Positions 53,536 to 64,000 of a DNA stretch of 64,000 nucleotides are shown one piece after another (positions within the stretch are counted from its first letter, which is position 1; each line of letters starts with the position of its first letter). The translations under genes and the position numbers were made by a program. Under the pieces are notes generated by a model that had not been told where the DNA came from, made no database searches, and worked only from the letters and a program-made list of their open reading frames with translations. This DNA comes from Tenrec ecaudatus (Eukaryota; Chordata; Mammalia; Afrosoricida; Tenrecidae): the NCBI RefSeq assembly GCF_050624435.1, contig NC_134540.1, positions 104,189,739 through 104,253,738 of the forward strand, given 5' to 3'.

Positions 53536-55753
53536 AATTCTTAGTGTTGGGCTGTCTCGTACCTTGTAAGGTGTCTTGCAGCAGCCTGGCTTCTACCCAC
53601 TAGATGCCAATCAAACCCCCACCCTCAGGTGTGAGGACCAAAAAAAGCCTCAGCTTATAAAATGTCACAGGAGCAGCTGGGTGGAGAACAAAAGTACTCC
53701 TAGTTGAAAGCCATTGCTTGAGTGTCCCTCCTAGCAGCACATTTCTGAGTCAACATGTTGAGAATGAGCTAGGGCTGAAGGTAGTCAGACGAGGACTCAT
53801 GGAGAAGGTGGGCTTTGAGGTGAGTCAGAATAAAGGTAGAGGAGACAGTATGAGCTTTGGGCTGTCAAGGGATAGATACTAAGGAAGTCAGTGGCCAAAG
53901 CAGCAAGGGTCAAGAGCAGCTAAGGAGTGTTTGCAACGTGCTGAAGGAATTCCACACCCTAAGCTCCAATTGCTTAGGTACTCGACTTCTCAACATCACA
54001 GCCAAGTCCATGTTAAACGAGTCCCCGGAAGGGATAAGCAGCTGAGCAAATGTCAGGAGGCCGGAGGTGCTCGGCAACACACCAGACGCATTGTCTACTG
54101 CTCCATTTAAGCACACTGACTTCAGAGGTGAGAACGTTTCTTTGATGTTTTCTTTCTTATTTACTACTGTTCTCCGGAATTTGAATTCCACAAATCTAAC
54201 TATAATTTTCAGGTCTTCATGGAGAAGCTGAAAGCCAGCAAACAAGAGGACGAAGAGACCAGATTCAGCAGCCACCAGGATGGACCGAAATCATGCTTTG
54301 GAAAGAAGGTAGGAGGTTTATAGTCTGCTACCTCCAAGCCACACTCAAGTGCCCAGGAGATTAGAGTTCCAAGTGCACACATGACCGATGCTGCAGCCTC
54401 CTTTTTGCTTAGTTCTATGTTACCTAAACCTGGACCACAGGAGCAATTTCTGGGATCTTGTGGGACCTGGGGTTGTAGCTTCTGAGGTGGAGAAGAATCT
54501 GAGAAAAGAGTTAGTCTTAGTGATCAAGCTAAGTTGTCTCTAGGGTTGGCCCATAGATGCCCAGAAAGGATCTGCTAGCGAAACTGGCCCGAAGGTGCCC
54601 AAGGCAGGGACCAGCACACATCCCTTTGTCTACCCAACAGGTTGCTGAAGTTTTAAATAGGCTAGAAGAGTCTCTGATTTCAGTTCACAGTTGGAATGGG
54701 TCGATCCTAGGGGCAATTCATGAATGCACTCAAGTACACGAGGCAGCTTTTGTCTTCTGCTGTTAAGAAAAATGAGTCTATCTAAGCAGCTACTAAAGAG
54801 CAGGTAACTGCTGGGGTTTTTTTTTTTGGTGAGATACGTATAGAACCACCTACTCTCCAAGTAAATGAACCTTTCCTAAGTAATTCTTCCCGGCATTTCA
54901 AGCCACCTTCTGAAGTGGGACCTCCAACTGCCCTTTGCCCAGGTTCTGTGTGTGTGATCACCACGCCGCACTGTTAAGAGTCAGCTAAGGCTTCCCGTTC
55001 TTCCTGGGACGCTCTGGAGCCACTTGACTCCTCTATTTAGACTCATATTCACTAAAATATTTTTATTTTTTAAAATAGAGAAAAATGAGACCCAAATATT
55101 TACACTTAGAGGAGATGTTAAAATAAAGGCGTTACAAATGCAAATGAGCTTGAACAAACGGAGAGCTTTCCATCAGGGACCTCCTGCTGAGCCAGACACT
55201 AAACTGCAGCACCTTCTGCCAAGCATCTCACATTAAATGAAGGCGCTTTCTCCAGGGCTGCAAAAAAGTTATTAAGAGTGTGAGCTTTGGCCATTATTTC
55301 ACAATTGAGTTAACCTCTACCCCCAGGGCAACATTTTGCAGCTGTTAGTAGTGAGTCAGTACTTTCTTTCCATTCTTCCTTTTTCGCAGAGAAAATTACC
55401 CTGTGCATTTTGCCTGTGACTGGAGGCTTAAGAGCAAAGTTTGGGTGTGCTTCTTGCTGTTATGCATAGCTGTCTGCTCTTTAAAGCCAGAAATGGAATC
55501 ACGTGATATGAGTTCATGCAAATTAAAGTCCTGGGGTGAACTGAAGCTAAGGCACACACACGTGCACACAGAGTAAGGCCACTTCCTGCCACTGACAGCA
55601 TTACCTTTTGATGCCTTCTTAGTGGTGATGTATAATTTGGACTCATACTGTACTCTTTATTTTCCTGAGAATTAGCGATACTTGCTTTTGAAAAATATTT
55701 GTTGCAATCTGTACTGAGCATCACTGAGGATCCTCTTCAAATGCTTCCGACGG
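53536..55753. other. Intronic DNA, no recognised feature
   Basis: About 2.2 kb without a recognised exon, SINE or LINE. Open frames on both strands lack similarity to known families. Confidence 0.35.
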
Positions 55754-55935
55754 TGTACTCTCATTGCCATCGAGTCCAAGCTGGCTCACAGAGAGCCCTC
55801 TGCAGGTTGCCCAGACGGTCACTGCTGACGGAGCAGACAGGCCACTCCTCCAGCAGAGCTGCTGCTGGTTTCCAACTGCTGACCTTGCCGTTCGCAGCCC
55901 AACTAGTAACCACTACACCACCAGGGTGCCCTTGA
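55754..55935 (-). mobile_element. AfroSINE copy
   Basis: 'tactctcattgccatcgagt', 'aactgctgaccttgccgttc', 'gcagcccaactagtaaccac' and 'tacaccaccagggtgccctt' in reverse orientation. Confidence 0.88.
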
Positions 55936-55949
55936 AATTGTCTAGGCCA

Positions 55950-56065
55950 ACCAAAAGACTCACTGCCAGCGGGTTGATGCTGACTCATAATGCCCTATAG
56001 GGCAGGCTAGGGCAGCCCATGTGAGTTTCCGAGAGAAACTCTTTACAGTGGTGAAGTGCTCAGAC
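55950..56065 (-). mobile_element. AfroSINE, 3' part only
   Basis: 'aaaagactcactgccagcgg', 'gttgatgctgactcataatg', 'ccctatagggcaggctaggg' and 'gagtttccgagagaaactct' correspond to the SINE 3' half in reverse. It follows the previous copy after about 15 bases. Confidence 0.78.
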
Positions 56066-56592
56066 TCAGACCAACAGTAACAATCAGCAACCCCCCCCCC
56101 CGCCCCCACACACATACCCTGCCCCTTCCCCCCCAATCCTTCTCTGCTGGCCAACTGAACCAGGAACCATGAAAGAGAAGCCCAGGAATCTACTTGAGTC
56201 ACTGTGTCTAGGTGATTCTGACTCACGCTGGTTTGTCCGCCATTGGTTCAACTCTTCACCTGTAAACAAGGTCGGAGGTTGTACGTGTGTATGGCTAGTG
56301 AATGTGTGTTTACAATATGGCTTCATAAAAAAGAGTCACTTATCTAGTTTAACCAAACATTAACTCCCACTGGAGAAGTTCTAGAGCCATCTACAAAGTC
56401 AGTTCAACAGCAAATGTCAGATTGCTACCCTGTCTGCTACATTTCCCCAACACCTCTTGATTTTGTCCTTTCTCATCTGCTCCCAGAATGATACTTTCTA
56501 TCTAGACCCTTTTGGTAATTTCGAGAGGGAACAGAACCAAACGTATTTAAAGAGGTCTTTCACTGCATTTGTTACTTTATAAAACCTGAGCA

Positions 56593-56935
56593 TGCCAGCA
56601 GGGTGGGTGGAAAGGGGGAACTAATTGCAAGGATCTACATGTAACCTCCTCCCTGGGGGATGGACAACAGAAAAGTGGGTGAAGGGAGACATTGGACAGT
56701 GTAAGATATGACAAAATAATAATAATTTATAAGTTATCAAGGGTTTGTGAGGGAGGAGGGAACAGGGATGGAGGGGAAAAATGAGGAGCTGATACCAAGG
56801 GCTCAAGTGGAAAGCAAATGTTTTGAGACTGATGATGGCAACAAATGTACAAATGTGCTTGACCCAATGGATGTATGTATGTATTGTGATAAGAGTTGTA
56901 TGAGCCTCCAATAAAATGATTAAAAACAAACAAAC
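56593..56935 (+). mobile_element. 5'-truncated L1
   Basis: 'aaggatctacatgtaacctc', 'gggggatggacaacagaaaa', 'acagtgtaagatatgacaaa', 'gaggagctgataccaagggc' and the tail 'gcctccaataaaatgattaa' with A-rich end. Flanks 'aaaacctgagc' and 'aaaccctgagc' look like a target duplication. Confidence 0.9.
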
Positions 56936-57084
56936 CCTGAGCTTGATTTTCTAACGAAAAAGGTTAGCTGCAATGCAACCGCTTTCAGGCTGGCTGGAAT
57001 CTAGGTGCTAGAAAGCTGGTCCCTGTTCCAGCAGCAACGACACTGTCTATTAGAAATGCAATTGCGGGGGTACCACCATGAACC

Positions 57085-57320
57085 TTTTGAGGTTGCTGTT
57101 AGTTGCTGTAAAGTCTGTCCCAACTCGTGGTGACTCTGTGTCTAGTAACACAAAACACCAACTGGTCCTGCACCATCTTGATGAGCTTTCTGTTTCAGCC
57201 CATTCCGTCAATTCTTTCTCACTGAGTTGCCCTTGTTTTCACTGATGCCAGCTTTCCAAAGTATGACAACCTTTTCCAGAGATTGTTCCTTCCTGATGAC
57301 ATGTCTGGTCAGTGAGTTGT
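57085..57320 (-). mobile_element. AfroRTE-type LINE 3' fragment
   Basis: 'gttgctgttagttgctgtaa', 'cccaactcgtggtgactctg', 'aacaccaactggtcctgcac', 'tttcagcccattccgtcaat' and 'tgttccttcctgatgacatg' are the reversed RTE tail (compare 40465-41066). Confidence 0.7.
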
Positions 57321-57414
57321 ACCAAAGGTATTCAAATGTTTGTGGGAAAATAGAACTATAGATCATGAAAAATTTCCCCAAACTTTTAGATATTAGTAAT
57401 ATAGAGAACAAACT

Positions 57415-57522
57415 GTATATACTTGTGTATAAGCTGTTTTTCAGTACATTTCTTGTGCGGTTTTTATGGTAAAATTAGGTGCCTTGGCTGATATTCAGGT
57501 CGGCTTATACTCGAGTATCTAC
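57415..57522. mobile_element. MITE-like element with 22-bp imperfect inverted ends
   Basis: The left end 'gtatatacttgtgtataagc' (57415-57436) and the right end (57501-57522, 'cggcttatactcgagtatct') are inverse complements with about 18 of 22 matches. The inner part is AT-rich and non-coding. The 'gtataagccg' core suggests a short non-autonomous DNA transposon; the family is not identified. Confidence 0.5.
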
Positions 57523-57571
57523 GGTGCTTTAACTTACTACGACTGAGGCAGTCACTATTAGTCATCTGCTA

Positions 57572-57735
57572 TTGTCCTGGTGGTATCGGGATTACCTGTT
57601 GGGCTGAGATCACCAGTTCAAAACCACCAGCAGCTCCACGGGAGAAAGGCTGAGCTTTCTACTCCCATAAATCCTCATAGTCTTGGAAGCAATCTTGGAA
57701 AAGCCTTGACTCGCTGGCAGTGGCTTATTGTACTC
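57572..57735 (+). mobile_element. AfroSINE copy
   Basis: 'gtcctggtggtatcgggatt', 'tgttgggctgagatcaccag', 'ttcaaaaccaccagcagctc', 'gggagaaaggctgagctttc' and 'ctcgctggcagtggctta' in order. Confidence 0.85.
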
Positions 57736-57829
57736 ATAAGAAGATGATAATTTGGGGTGGGAGGGGTCTTGTCTAGGTGATCAGAGTTTCAGCTCGTCTG
57801 TGTGTATTACTTTGGTTTGATTTGGGAGT

Positions 57830-58605
57830 TTGGGGTGATAAAATATCTACAACATAAACACTTGCCATTTAACCACATTTAAGTAAACAATGGAATGGCA
57901 TTAGTTATATTCACAATGCTGTTTAGTCCTTACTGTAGTCTGTCTCCCAAACCCTTCATCACTCCAAGCAAAAGCCCTGTCACCCTCTCCCCTCTTCCCT
58001 TAGAGTCTCTTCTCGGTTTCCTGTCTCCATGAATTCTCCTACTTTAGGTATTTCTACAAGGTGACCCATCAGATAGCCTTTTGGATCTTGTTCTTACAGT
58101 TAGTATAATGTTTGCAAGGGTCATCCACGTTGTGGCACAAATTAGAACGCGTTTTTTAATGCTGACACAATAGTTCTTTGTAGATGAGTAGAAACACCAC
58201 ATTTTGTTTACCCATGGATGGACACTGGGTTATTCCCATTTTTGGATTATGCCAAGGAATGCTGCTATCGACATCAATGTGCAAATATGTTTGAATCCTT
58301 GCTTTTAAGCTTTGGGTGGAATTGCTGGGTCATGAGGTAATTGTATATTCCACACGGCACGTCATAGCGACGACATCATCTCACACTCCCACCAGCAAGC
58401 TGGGGTTCTCACTCCGGCCCTCACTGCGGTTGCTATTCCTCTCTCCACCCAGTGGCTGTGCATTGGTATCTCACTGTGGTTTTGATTTCTCTCTCCCTGA
58501 TGACTAATAATGGTAGATATTTTAAATGTATTTACTGGCCAATTGTATACTTGGGAGAAATATTTGTGCAAGCCTTTTCTTGATAATATATTTCGATAAT
58601 ATCTT
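57830..58605 (-). mobile_element. Old L1M-type 3' UTR
   Basis: Reversed text of the ancient mammalian L1M 3' region: 'atccacgttgtggcacaaat', 'caccacattttgtttaccca', 'ggatggacactgggttattc', 'gaatgctgctatcgacatca', 'ggtggaattgctgggtcatg' and 'tcacactcccaccagcaagc'. The matching ORF2 part continues at 59330 beyond a younger L1. Confidence 0.85.
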
Positions 58606-58611
58606 TTTAAA

Positions 58612-59320
58612 ACGTTCTTTAAAAAATTTTTAATCGTTTAATTAGGGGCTCATACAACTTTTATCACAATCCATTAATACATTAATTGTGTAAAGCACAT
58701 TTGTACATTCATTGCCCTCATCATTCTCAAAACATTTGCTTTCCATTTAAGCCCCTGGCATCAGGTCCTCATTTTTCCCCCTCCCTCCCCACTCCCACAT
58801 AAACCCTTGATAATTTATAAAGTATTATTTTGTCATATCTTGCCCTGTCCGACGTCTCCCTTCACCCACTTTTCTGTTGTCCGTCCCCCAGGGAAGAGGT
58901 CACATGTAGATCCTTGTAATTGGTTCCCCCTTTCTAACCTACCCTTCCTCAACGCTCCCAGTATCGCCCCTCACACCACTGGTCCTGAAGGGATCATCTG
59001 CCCTGGATTCCCTGTGTTTCTGGTTCCTATCTGTACCAGGGTACATCCTCTGGTCTAGCCAGATTTGTAAGGTAGAATTGGGATCATGAGAGTGGGGGGA
59101 GGGGGGGAGAGCATTTAGGAACTAGAGGAAAGTTGTATTTTTCATTGTTGCTACATCACACCTTGATTGGCTCGTCTCCTCCCGAGACGCTTCTGTAAGG
59201 GGATCTCCAGTAGCCTACAAATGGACTTTGGGTCTCCAGCCCGCACTCCCCCACTCATTCATTATAAGATTTTTTGTTCTGATGATGCCTGATACCTGGT
59301 CCCTTACTTTTAATAAATTT
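58612..59320 (-). mobile_element. Tenrec-type L1 inserted in L1M
   Basis: 'aatcgtttaattaggggctc', 'cccctggcatcaggtcctca', 'gcctggattccctg'-like text ('ccctggattccctgtgtttc'), 'tggttcctatctgtaccagg' and 'gatgatgcctgatacctggt' are reversed L1 3' UTR. It splits the L1M 3' UTR from its ORF2. Confidence 0.88.
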
Positions 59321-60012
59321 GAAAAGTCAAAATGATCGTTTTGTCATTTGTTAGTCATGCCTTTGGTGTCACCCCTCTGGAATCCACTGTCAATTACAAG
59401 GTCCTAAAGATTATTCTCTGTTTTCTTCATATCGTTTTACAGTTTTAGCTCTTCTATTTGGACTACTGATCTGTTTTGACTTAGATTTTCATGTAGGGTA
59501 AGGGCTCAACATTATTGTTTGGCATGTAGAAATTCAGTTGTCTCAGCATCTTTGTTGACAAGACTGTTCTTTCCCCATCAAATGGACTTGGCATCCTTGG
59601 TGAACATCAACTGACCACTAACATGCTTATTTCTAGGCTTTCCATCCTATTCCACTGGTCCTTAAGTCTATTCCAATGTCAGTAATACGTGATTTGCCCA
59701 CTGCATCTTTGTAATGATTACAGAATTTGAAATTGAGACGAATGAGTCTTCTAACTTGGTTCATACTTTTCATAATATTCTGGCTTTGGCGGGGGGCTGT
59801 GTCTCTTACAATTCCATATGAATTTGAAGATCAACTGATAAATTTTTATTTAAAGAAAAAGATGGCTATTGGATTTTTTATAGAGAATGCGTTGAATCTA
59901 TAGATTGCTTTGGGTAGTACTGTCATCTTAATAAAATTAACTCTTTTAATCCAAGAAAGCAGGCTATCCTTTCATTTATGTAGGTCTTCTTTAATCCTTT
60001 TTTATTTTCTTC

Positions 60013-60027
60013 TTAATTCTTTTCAGG
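60013..60027. repeat. 15-bp target duplication (left) of an AfroSINE
   Basis: 'ttaattcttttcagg' is repeated exactly at 60233-60247. Confidence 0.97.
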
Positions 60028-60232
60028 AATCCTGGTGGCATAGTAGTTACACCGTGGGCTGCAAACTGCAAGGCCAGCAGTTTGAAACCACCAGCTACTC
60101 CATGGTAAAAAGACAGGACTTTTTATTCCTGTAAAGAGTTACAGTCTTGGAAACCCTACAGACAATTCAACCTTATCCTATAGGGTGGCTATGCATTGAC
60201 ATCAACTCTTTGGCAGTGAGTGAACAGTGAGT
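60028..60232 (+). mobile_element. AfroSINE inserted in L1M ORF2 (perfect 15-bp target duplication)
   Basis: 'aatcctggtggcatagtagt', 'gggctgcaaactgcaaggcc', 'agcagtttgaaaccaccagc', 'tgtaaagagttacagtcttg', 'cctatagggtggctatgcat' and 'ttggcagtgagtgaacagtg'. The L1M reading text continues on both sides of the duplication. Confidence 0.97.
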
Positions 60233-60247
60233 TTAATTCTTTTCAGG
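60233..60247. repeat. 15-bp target duplication (right) of an AfroSINE
   Basis: 'ttaattcttttcagg', identical to 60013-60027. Confidence 0.97.
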
Positions 60248-60445
60248 TTTTGTAATCTTCAGTACTCAACTTTTCACCTCCTTGGTTAAATTTATTCTCA
60301 GGAATTTTACTATTTTAGATGCTACTATAGTAGCATTGCTTTCTTAATTTCTTATTTGAATTCCTCATTTGTACATAAACACAGCTACTATATCAATGCC
60401 AGCTTTGTATTTGCCATTCTCATGAATGCATGTGTTACCTTTAGC

Positions 60446-60670
60446 ACCTTTAAAAAAATTTTAAACCACTTTTATTGACATATTTCACATAAGTTACAAT
60501 TCATTAGCTTAAAATATTAAGAGTTGTATGATCATCATAACAATTCTAGAAGAGTTTCTTCATTCTTGCATTTACTATTAGCTCCCCATTTCCCCCAACC
60601 TCTCCTGCCTTGACCCTAAAGAACTATTAATCTAGTTACTGTCTCTGTAGATTTACATATCCTGGATTTC
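60446..60670 (-). mobile_element. Second old L1M 3' end
   Basis: 'ccacttttattgacatattt', 'cacataagttacaattcatt', 'gctccccatttcccccaacc' and 'tactgtctctgtagatttac' match the reversed L1M 3' UTR. It lies next to L1M ORF2, so a second L1M copy or a rearranged one is present. Confidence 0.65.
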
Positions 60671-61059
60671 ATATTTAAAATGCTATAAAACAACAACAAA
60701 ATAAAAACATCAATCCAAGTGAAAGCTCAATAGAAATGAGAACAAATTAAAAAAAAAAGAAAAGAAATGAGAACAAATTAAAAATGGGTCAAAAGGAAAA
60801 ATAAATGTTGCCCCCAATCTGACCCCACCACACAGAGGCGAAACACTAAGGGTGTGCAACAGAACAGCAAGGGGAGCAGAGCAGCAAAGTCCCCAGGGAG
60901 TACCAAAACTAGACTTTGGGGCCAGGGTGTGGCAATCAGTGTGGACAGGAAAACACTCCTAAAGGTCAACAAACAGACCTTGAACTATTTACAGGCTTTT
61001 CTTTTATTGTCGTTGTTTTTTGTTGCTTTGTTTTGCTGTCTTATTTTTTTGTGTGCATA

Positions 61060-61815
61060 TTATTATTTATGCCGGTCTATCTAGATAAGATAGGTAGAAT
61101 AAACAATCTGGAGGAGAAAACAACAGGACTGACAGTGCCGGGGAACATGGGAGAAGGGGAGGCAGGGGAAAGGAAGGAAGTGGGTGTGAACAAACCCAGA
61201 GACAAGGGAACAACAAGTGATCTAAAATCCATGGCAAGGAGAGCGTAGGAGGCCTGGTAGGGCTTGATCAAGGGCAATGAAACCAAGAGGAATTACTGAA
61301 ACCCAAATGAAGGCTGAGCATGATAGTGGGGCAAAAGGACAGTAAAAGGAAATGGAGGAAAGAACTAGGAGGTAAAGGGCATTTAGAGGTCTAAATACAG
61401 GCATGCATATATGTAAATATATTTATATATGATAATGAGGAAATCGATCTATGTACATATACTTGTAGGTTAAGTATTAAGGTAGCAGATAGACATTGGG
61501 CCTCCACTCAAGTACACTCTCAATGCAAGAACACTTTGTTCAATTAACCTGGTATTCCATCATGCTCACCTTCCCAACACGATTGCTGGAGACAAAGCAG
61601 GTGCATAAGCAAATGTGGTGAAGAAAGCTGATGGTGCCTGGCTATCTAAAGATATAGCATCTGAGGTCTTAAAGGCTTGAAGGTAAACAAGCAGCGATCT
61701 AGCTGAGAAAAAACAAAGCCCACATGGAAGAAGCACACCAGCCTGTGTGATCATGAGGTGTAAATAGGATCAGGTATCAGACATCAAAGAACAAAAAATC
61801 TTATCATTGTTATGA
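61060..61815 (+). mobile_element. Tenrec-type L1 3' UTR
   Basis: 'aacaatctggaggagaaaac', 'ggcctggtagggcttgatca', 'gctgagcatgatagtggggc', 'aagatatagcatctgaggtc' and 'gcctgtgtgatcatgaggtg' match the copies at 7945-9380 and (reversed) 3554-4790. It stops before the usual tail. It may begin further left (to about 60690), where no other copy allows comparison. Confidence 0.75.
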
Positions 61816-61854
61816 GGGGGAGTACGGTTGTTACCCACACACGGTCATTTCAAA

Positions 61855-61975
61855 GAGAAAGAGGAGTCAGCCTCCGGTGGAGATCCACAGCCTCAAACAG
61901 CCCGTGGAGCAATTCGACTCTGTCTTCCGGAATCACTGTGAGCAAGAATTCACTCAACAGCAACTGGAGAGTCAA
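61855..61975 (+). mobile_element. Possible AfroSINE remnant
   Basis: 'gcaattcgactctgtcttcc' and 'aatcactgtgagcaagaatt' followed by 'caactgg' resemble the AfroSINE 3' block; the head is not recognisable. Confidence 0.4.
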
Positions 61976-62099
61976 GTGTCCTTTTTGTGGGTTCTTTGGT
62001 ATTGGTTCTATGCAGGATTTTGCCATTCATGGGTAGAGATGAATGTACTGTTTCTTTTCCTAGTCGAACAATTTTTTTTCTTGTCTAATTACTCAGGGT

Positions 62100-62560
62100 A
62101 GCACTGGCAGTATGCCGTTGAATAGCAGTGAAAAATGTGTCCATCTTGGTCTTCTTCCTCATCTAAAGGAGTAAGACGTTAGTCTTTCACCACGGAGTTA
62201 AGAGTTTTCATAAATGTCCTATATCGTGTTGAGAAATTTAACTTCTATTCCTAGTTTGCCTGATGTATTCACCATGGAAAGAATTCTGTGTGAACATGGA
62301 TGCTCCTGTGGGTCTTCTCCTTCATGCCATTAATGGTTCGTTTTATATGTTGAGCCTCCTGCGTTTCTAGGACACACGTACTTTGGTCAGGGTGAACGAA
62401 GCTGTGAAAATGTTGATGGACTTGGTTTGCTAGTATTTTGTTGGGAGTTTTTACATCTATTACCATAAGGGATATTGATGTGTAATTTTCCTCTCTTGTG
62501 ATATTTTTATCTGGTTTGGGTATCTATCTCATTGAGAGTCATCCTCTTTTTCAATGATTT
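62100..62560 (-). mobile_element. L1 ORF2 segment, pseudogenised
   Basis: 'tatatgttgagcctcctgcg', 'gatggacttggtttgctagt', 'attttgttgggagtttttac', 'gggatattgatgtgtaattt' and 'tatttttatctggtttgggt' are reversed L1 ORF2 (reverse-transcriptase region). It is probably part of the same old L1M array as 59330-60445. Confidence 0.75.
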
Positions 62561-62564
62561 AACA

Positions 62565-63560
62565 TTTTCCCAAGTATGATATTCTTCTCCAAGCACTGGA
62601 TCCTCCTGATAACATGTCCGAAGCATGGGAGACAAAGTCCTGCTCTCCTCTTTCCTAAGGAGACCTCTGCACACCTTCCCAGACAGACTTGCTTGTTCTC
62701 TTGGAATCCAATGGTCTATTTAATATTCTTCACCAACACCCTAGTTCAAAGGCATACATTCTTCTTTGGTCGTCCTTAATCATTGTCCGGCTTTTGCGTG
62801 CACATGAGGTGATGGAAACCATCACGGCCTGGGTTAGGCCCACATTGGTCCTCCACTGAACATCTTTGGTCCTTAACACTTGAAGGGGATCTTCGGCAGC
62901 AGCTTTGCCAGTACAGTGGGCTGTTTGATTTCCTGAGTGCTGCTTTCATGAGTGTTCACTGTGGGTCCAAGTGAAATTCAATCTTTTCGCCACTTTTTAC
63001 GATGTTGTTTATTAATCCAGTTGGGAGGACTTTTGGTTTTATGTTGAAGTGTAGCCCATACTGAAGGTGTGGTCTGATTTTCATCAACCAGTGCCTCAAG
63101 TTCTCCTTTCTTTCAGCAAGCAAGCATCATTACTCATCACAGGTCACAGTTGTGCATGTGTCTTCCTCCAAACCTGAAGCTGCGTTCATCTTATTGCCCA
63201 GCGTCTCTGAGCCTTCATCCAGCAGACTGGATAAGTGTGGGAGTGGGCACAGCCTTGAGGCACCCACGCCTTTTCTGATTTTAAACCATGTCTAAAGCCC
63301 CTTGTTTTGACAGCTGCCTCTTGGTATATGTATGGGTTCTACATAAGCCCAAGGAAGCATTCTAGAATTTCCATTCTTTGTAGTATTACCCATGGCTTCT
63401 GATGAACCATGCGGTGAGTGTCTTCGCCTAGGCAATGAACCGTTTGATGCACATGCATTGACAAATTTGTAAATCTTTGTGATGCTATGGTCATGTCATC
63501 TGCGTTCAAGCTCAATACAGATCTCAGTATCCATAATTAGGACTGTATCAAGCACCTGGC
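62565..63560 (-). mobile_element. AfroRTE-type LINE, longest RTE copy here
   Basis: Reversed RTE text for about 1 kb: 'aacatgtccgaagcatggga', 'aaggcatacattcttctttg', 'agcagctttgccagtacagt', 'gttttatgttgaagtgtagc', 'gtgtggtctgattttcatca' and 'aacctgaagctgcgttcatc'. The last belong to the reverse-transcriptase coding part. Stops and frameshifts prevent expression. Confidence 0.75.
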
Positions 63561-63674
63561 TTTACAACCAGAGGTACCATGGTGAGCTGTTTCTAAGCAA
63601 ATACTCAAGGAAGCCAAAAATGGAGAGAGAGAGAGAGATCCATCAGGCAGCACTTTTTAAAGAACAAGGTCAAA

Positions 63675-63870
63675 ACCCAAATTCGCTGACATGAAGTCAG
63701 TGCCACCTCACAGCAACCTTATAGGACAGTGCAGACCTGCCCTGCCCGTGTGTTTCCGAGACTATCACTCTGTGGGAATAGAACACACCGTCTGTCGCCT
63801 GTGAAGTGGCTGGTGGTTTCCAACTGCTGACCTCAGTGGCTGAAACAGACACAATGGCTAATCCATAAAA
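63675..63870 (-). mobile_element. AfroSINE copy
   Basis: 'acctcacagcaaccttatag', 'gacagtgcagacctgccctg', 'gtttccgagactatcactct' and 'ggctggtggtttccaactgc' in reverse orientation. Confidence 0.85.
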
Positions 63871-63971
63871 CCTTTCTTTCCAGTCATTGGAGCAGTGGGG
63901 GTGGCACAGTGTCTTCCTTTTATAGGCCCATTCATCGTCTCTTCTCTCAGGATTCTCTTGGTCTTGGCTTC

Positions 63972-64000
63972 TCTCACCGCCATCGAGGCAACGCTGGCTC
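63972..64000 (-). mobile_element. AfroSINE 3' end, cut by the window edge
   Basis: 'ctcaccgccatcgaggcaac' then 'gctggctc' is the usual start of an inverted AfroSINE; the rest lies outside. Confidence 0.6.

Larger units (their letters stand above)
59330..60445 (-). mobile_element. Old L1M ORF2 segment, pseudogenised
   Basis: Reversed ORF2 text typical of mammalian L1M: 'gactgttctttccccatcaa', 'ttctaggctttccatcctat', 'acaattccatatgaatttga', 'gcgttgaatctatagattgc', 'catcttaataaaattaactc' and 'tatgtaggtcttctttaatc'. Many stops; broken at 60028-60232 by an AfroSINE. Confidence 0.85.
30146..64000 (-). other. PCCA: PCCA intron, runs off the right edge (at least 33.8 kb)
   Basis: I searched for the preceding PCCA exons (human sequence around NMSIQFLGTV and NWELSVKLHDKV) on the - strand and found none, so this appears to be one large intron. 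The left part (30.1-37.6 kb) is largely unique. The right part is dense with nested LINEs and SINEs. Confidence 0.75.

Noticed and set aside
30146-64000. Further upstream PCCA exons
   Set aside because: I looked for sequence encoding the preceding segments of the protein on the - strand and found no match with splice signals. They are probably outside the window, though a short diverged exon could be missed by eye.

Overview
This is a mammalian genomic window, most likely from a tenrec (Afrotheria; Echinops telfairi or a close relative). Three dispersed repeats point there. Many copies are of the tRNA-derived AfroSINE family. AfroRTE-type LINE fragments are present. At least three elements have the termini and 8-bp target duplications of SPIN ('Space Invader') hAT transposons. 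SPIN is known from tenrec, bushbaby, murine rodents, a bat, opossum, lizard and frog, and only the tenrec combines it with AfroSINE. The species call is inference from repeats; no search was run.

Only two genes can be supported, and they converge tail to tail. GGACT (gamma-glutamylamine cyclotransferase) is on the + strand with its whole coding region in one exon at 10286-10765. PCCA (propionyl-CoA carboxylase alpha chain) is on the - strand. Its last three coding exons are at 30005-30145, 15579-15656 and 13079-13147, with a 3' UTR down to about 12800. They encode the end of the subunit, including the biotin-carrier domain with its EAMKM biotinylation motif. This is the human 13q32 order (ZIC2 - PCCA - GGACT - TMTC4) read in reverse, so the rest of PCCA should continue past the right edge.

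Layout: 1-10.28 kb is DNA upstream of the GGACT coding exon (probably intron and 5' UTR exons that I cannot place), rich in SINE, L1 and SPIN copies. 10.29-13.15 kb holds the two convergent 3' ends. 13.15-30.15 kb holds the last PCCA introns, fairly poor in repeats apart from one SPIN and a composite L1 at 23-25.3 kb, with a CpG-rich stretch near 18.3-18.8 kb. 30.15-64 kb is one large PCCA intron with no further exon found. Its first part (30-37.6 kb) looks mostly unique and contains stretches resembling conserved regulatory DNA. Its second part (37.6-64 kb) is a dense nest of L1, AfroRTE, AfroSINE, an older L1M and a relic of a hAT-derived gene or transposon.

I see no undescribed protein system. 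The interesting material is repeat archaeology (L1 into SPIN into L1, SINE into L1M, L1 into RTE), the overlap potential of the two 3' ends, and candidate regulatory elements in the PCCA introns.
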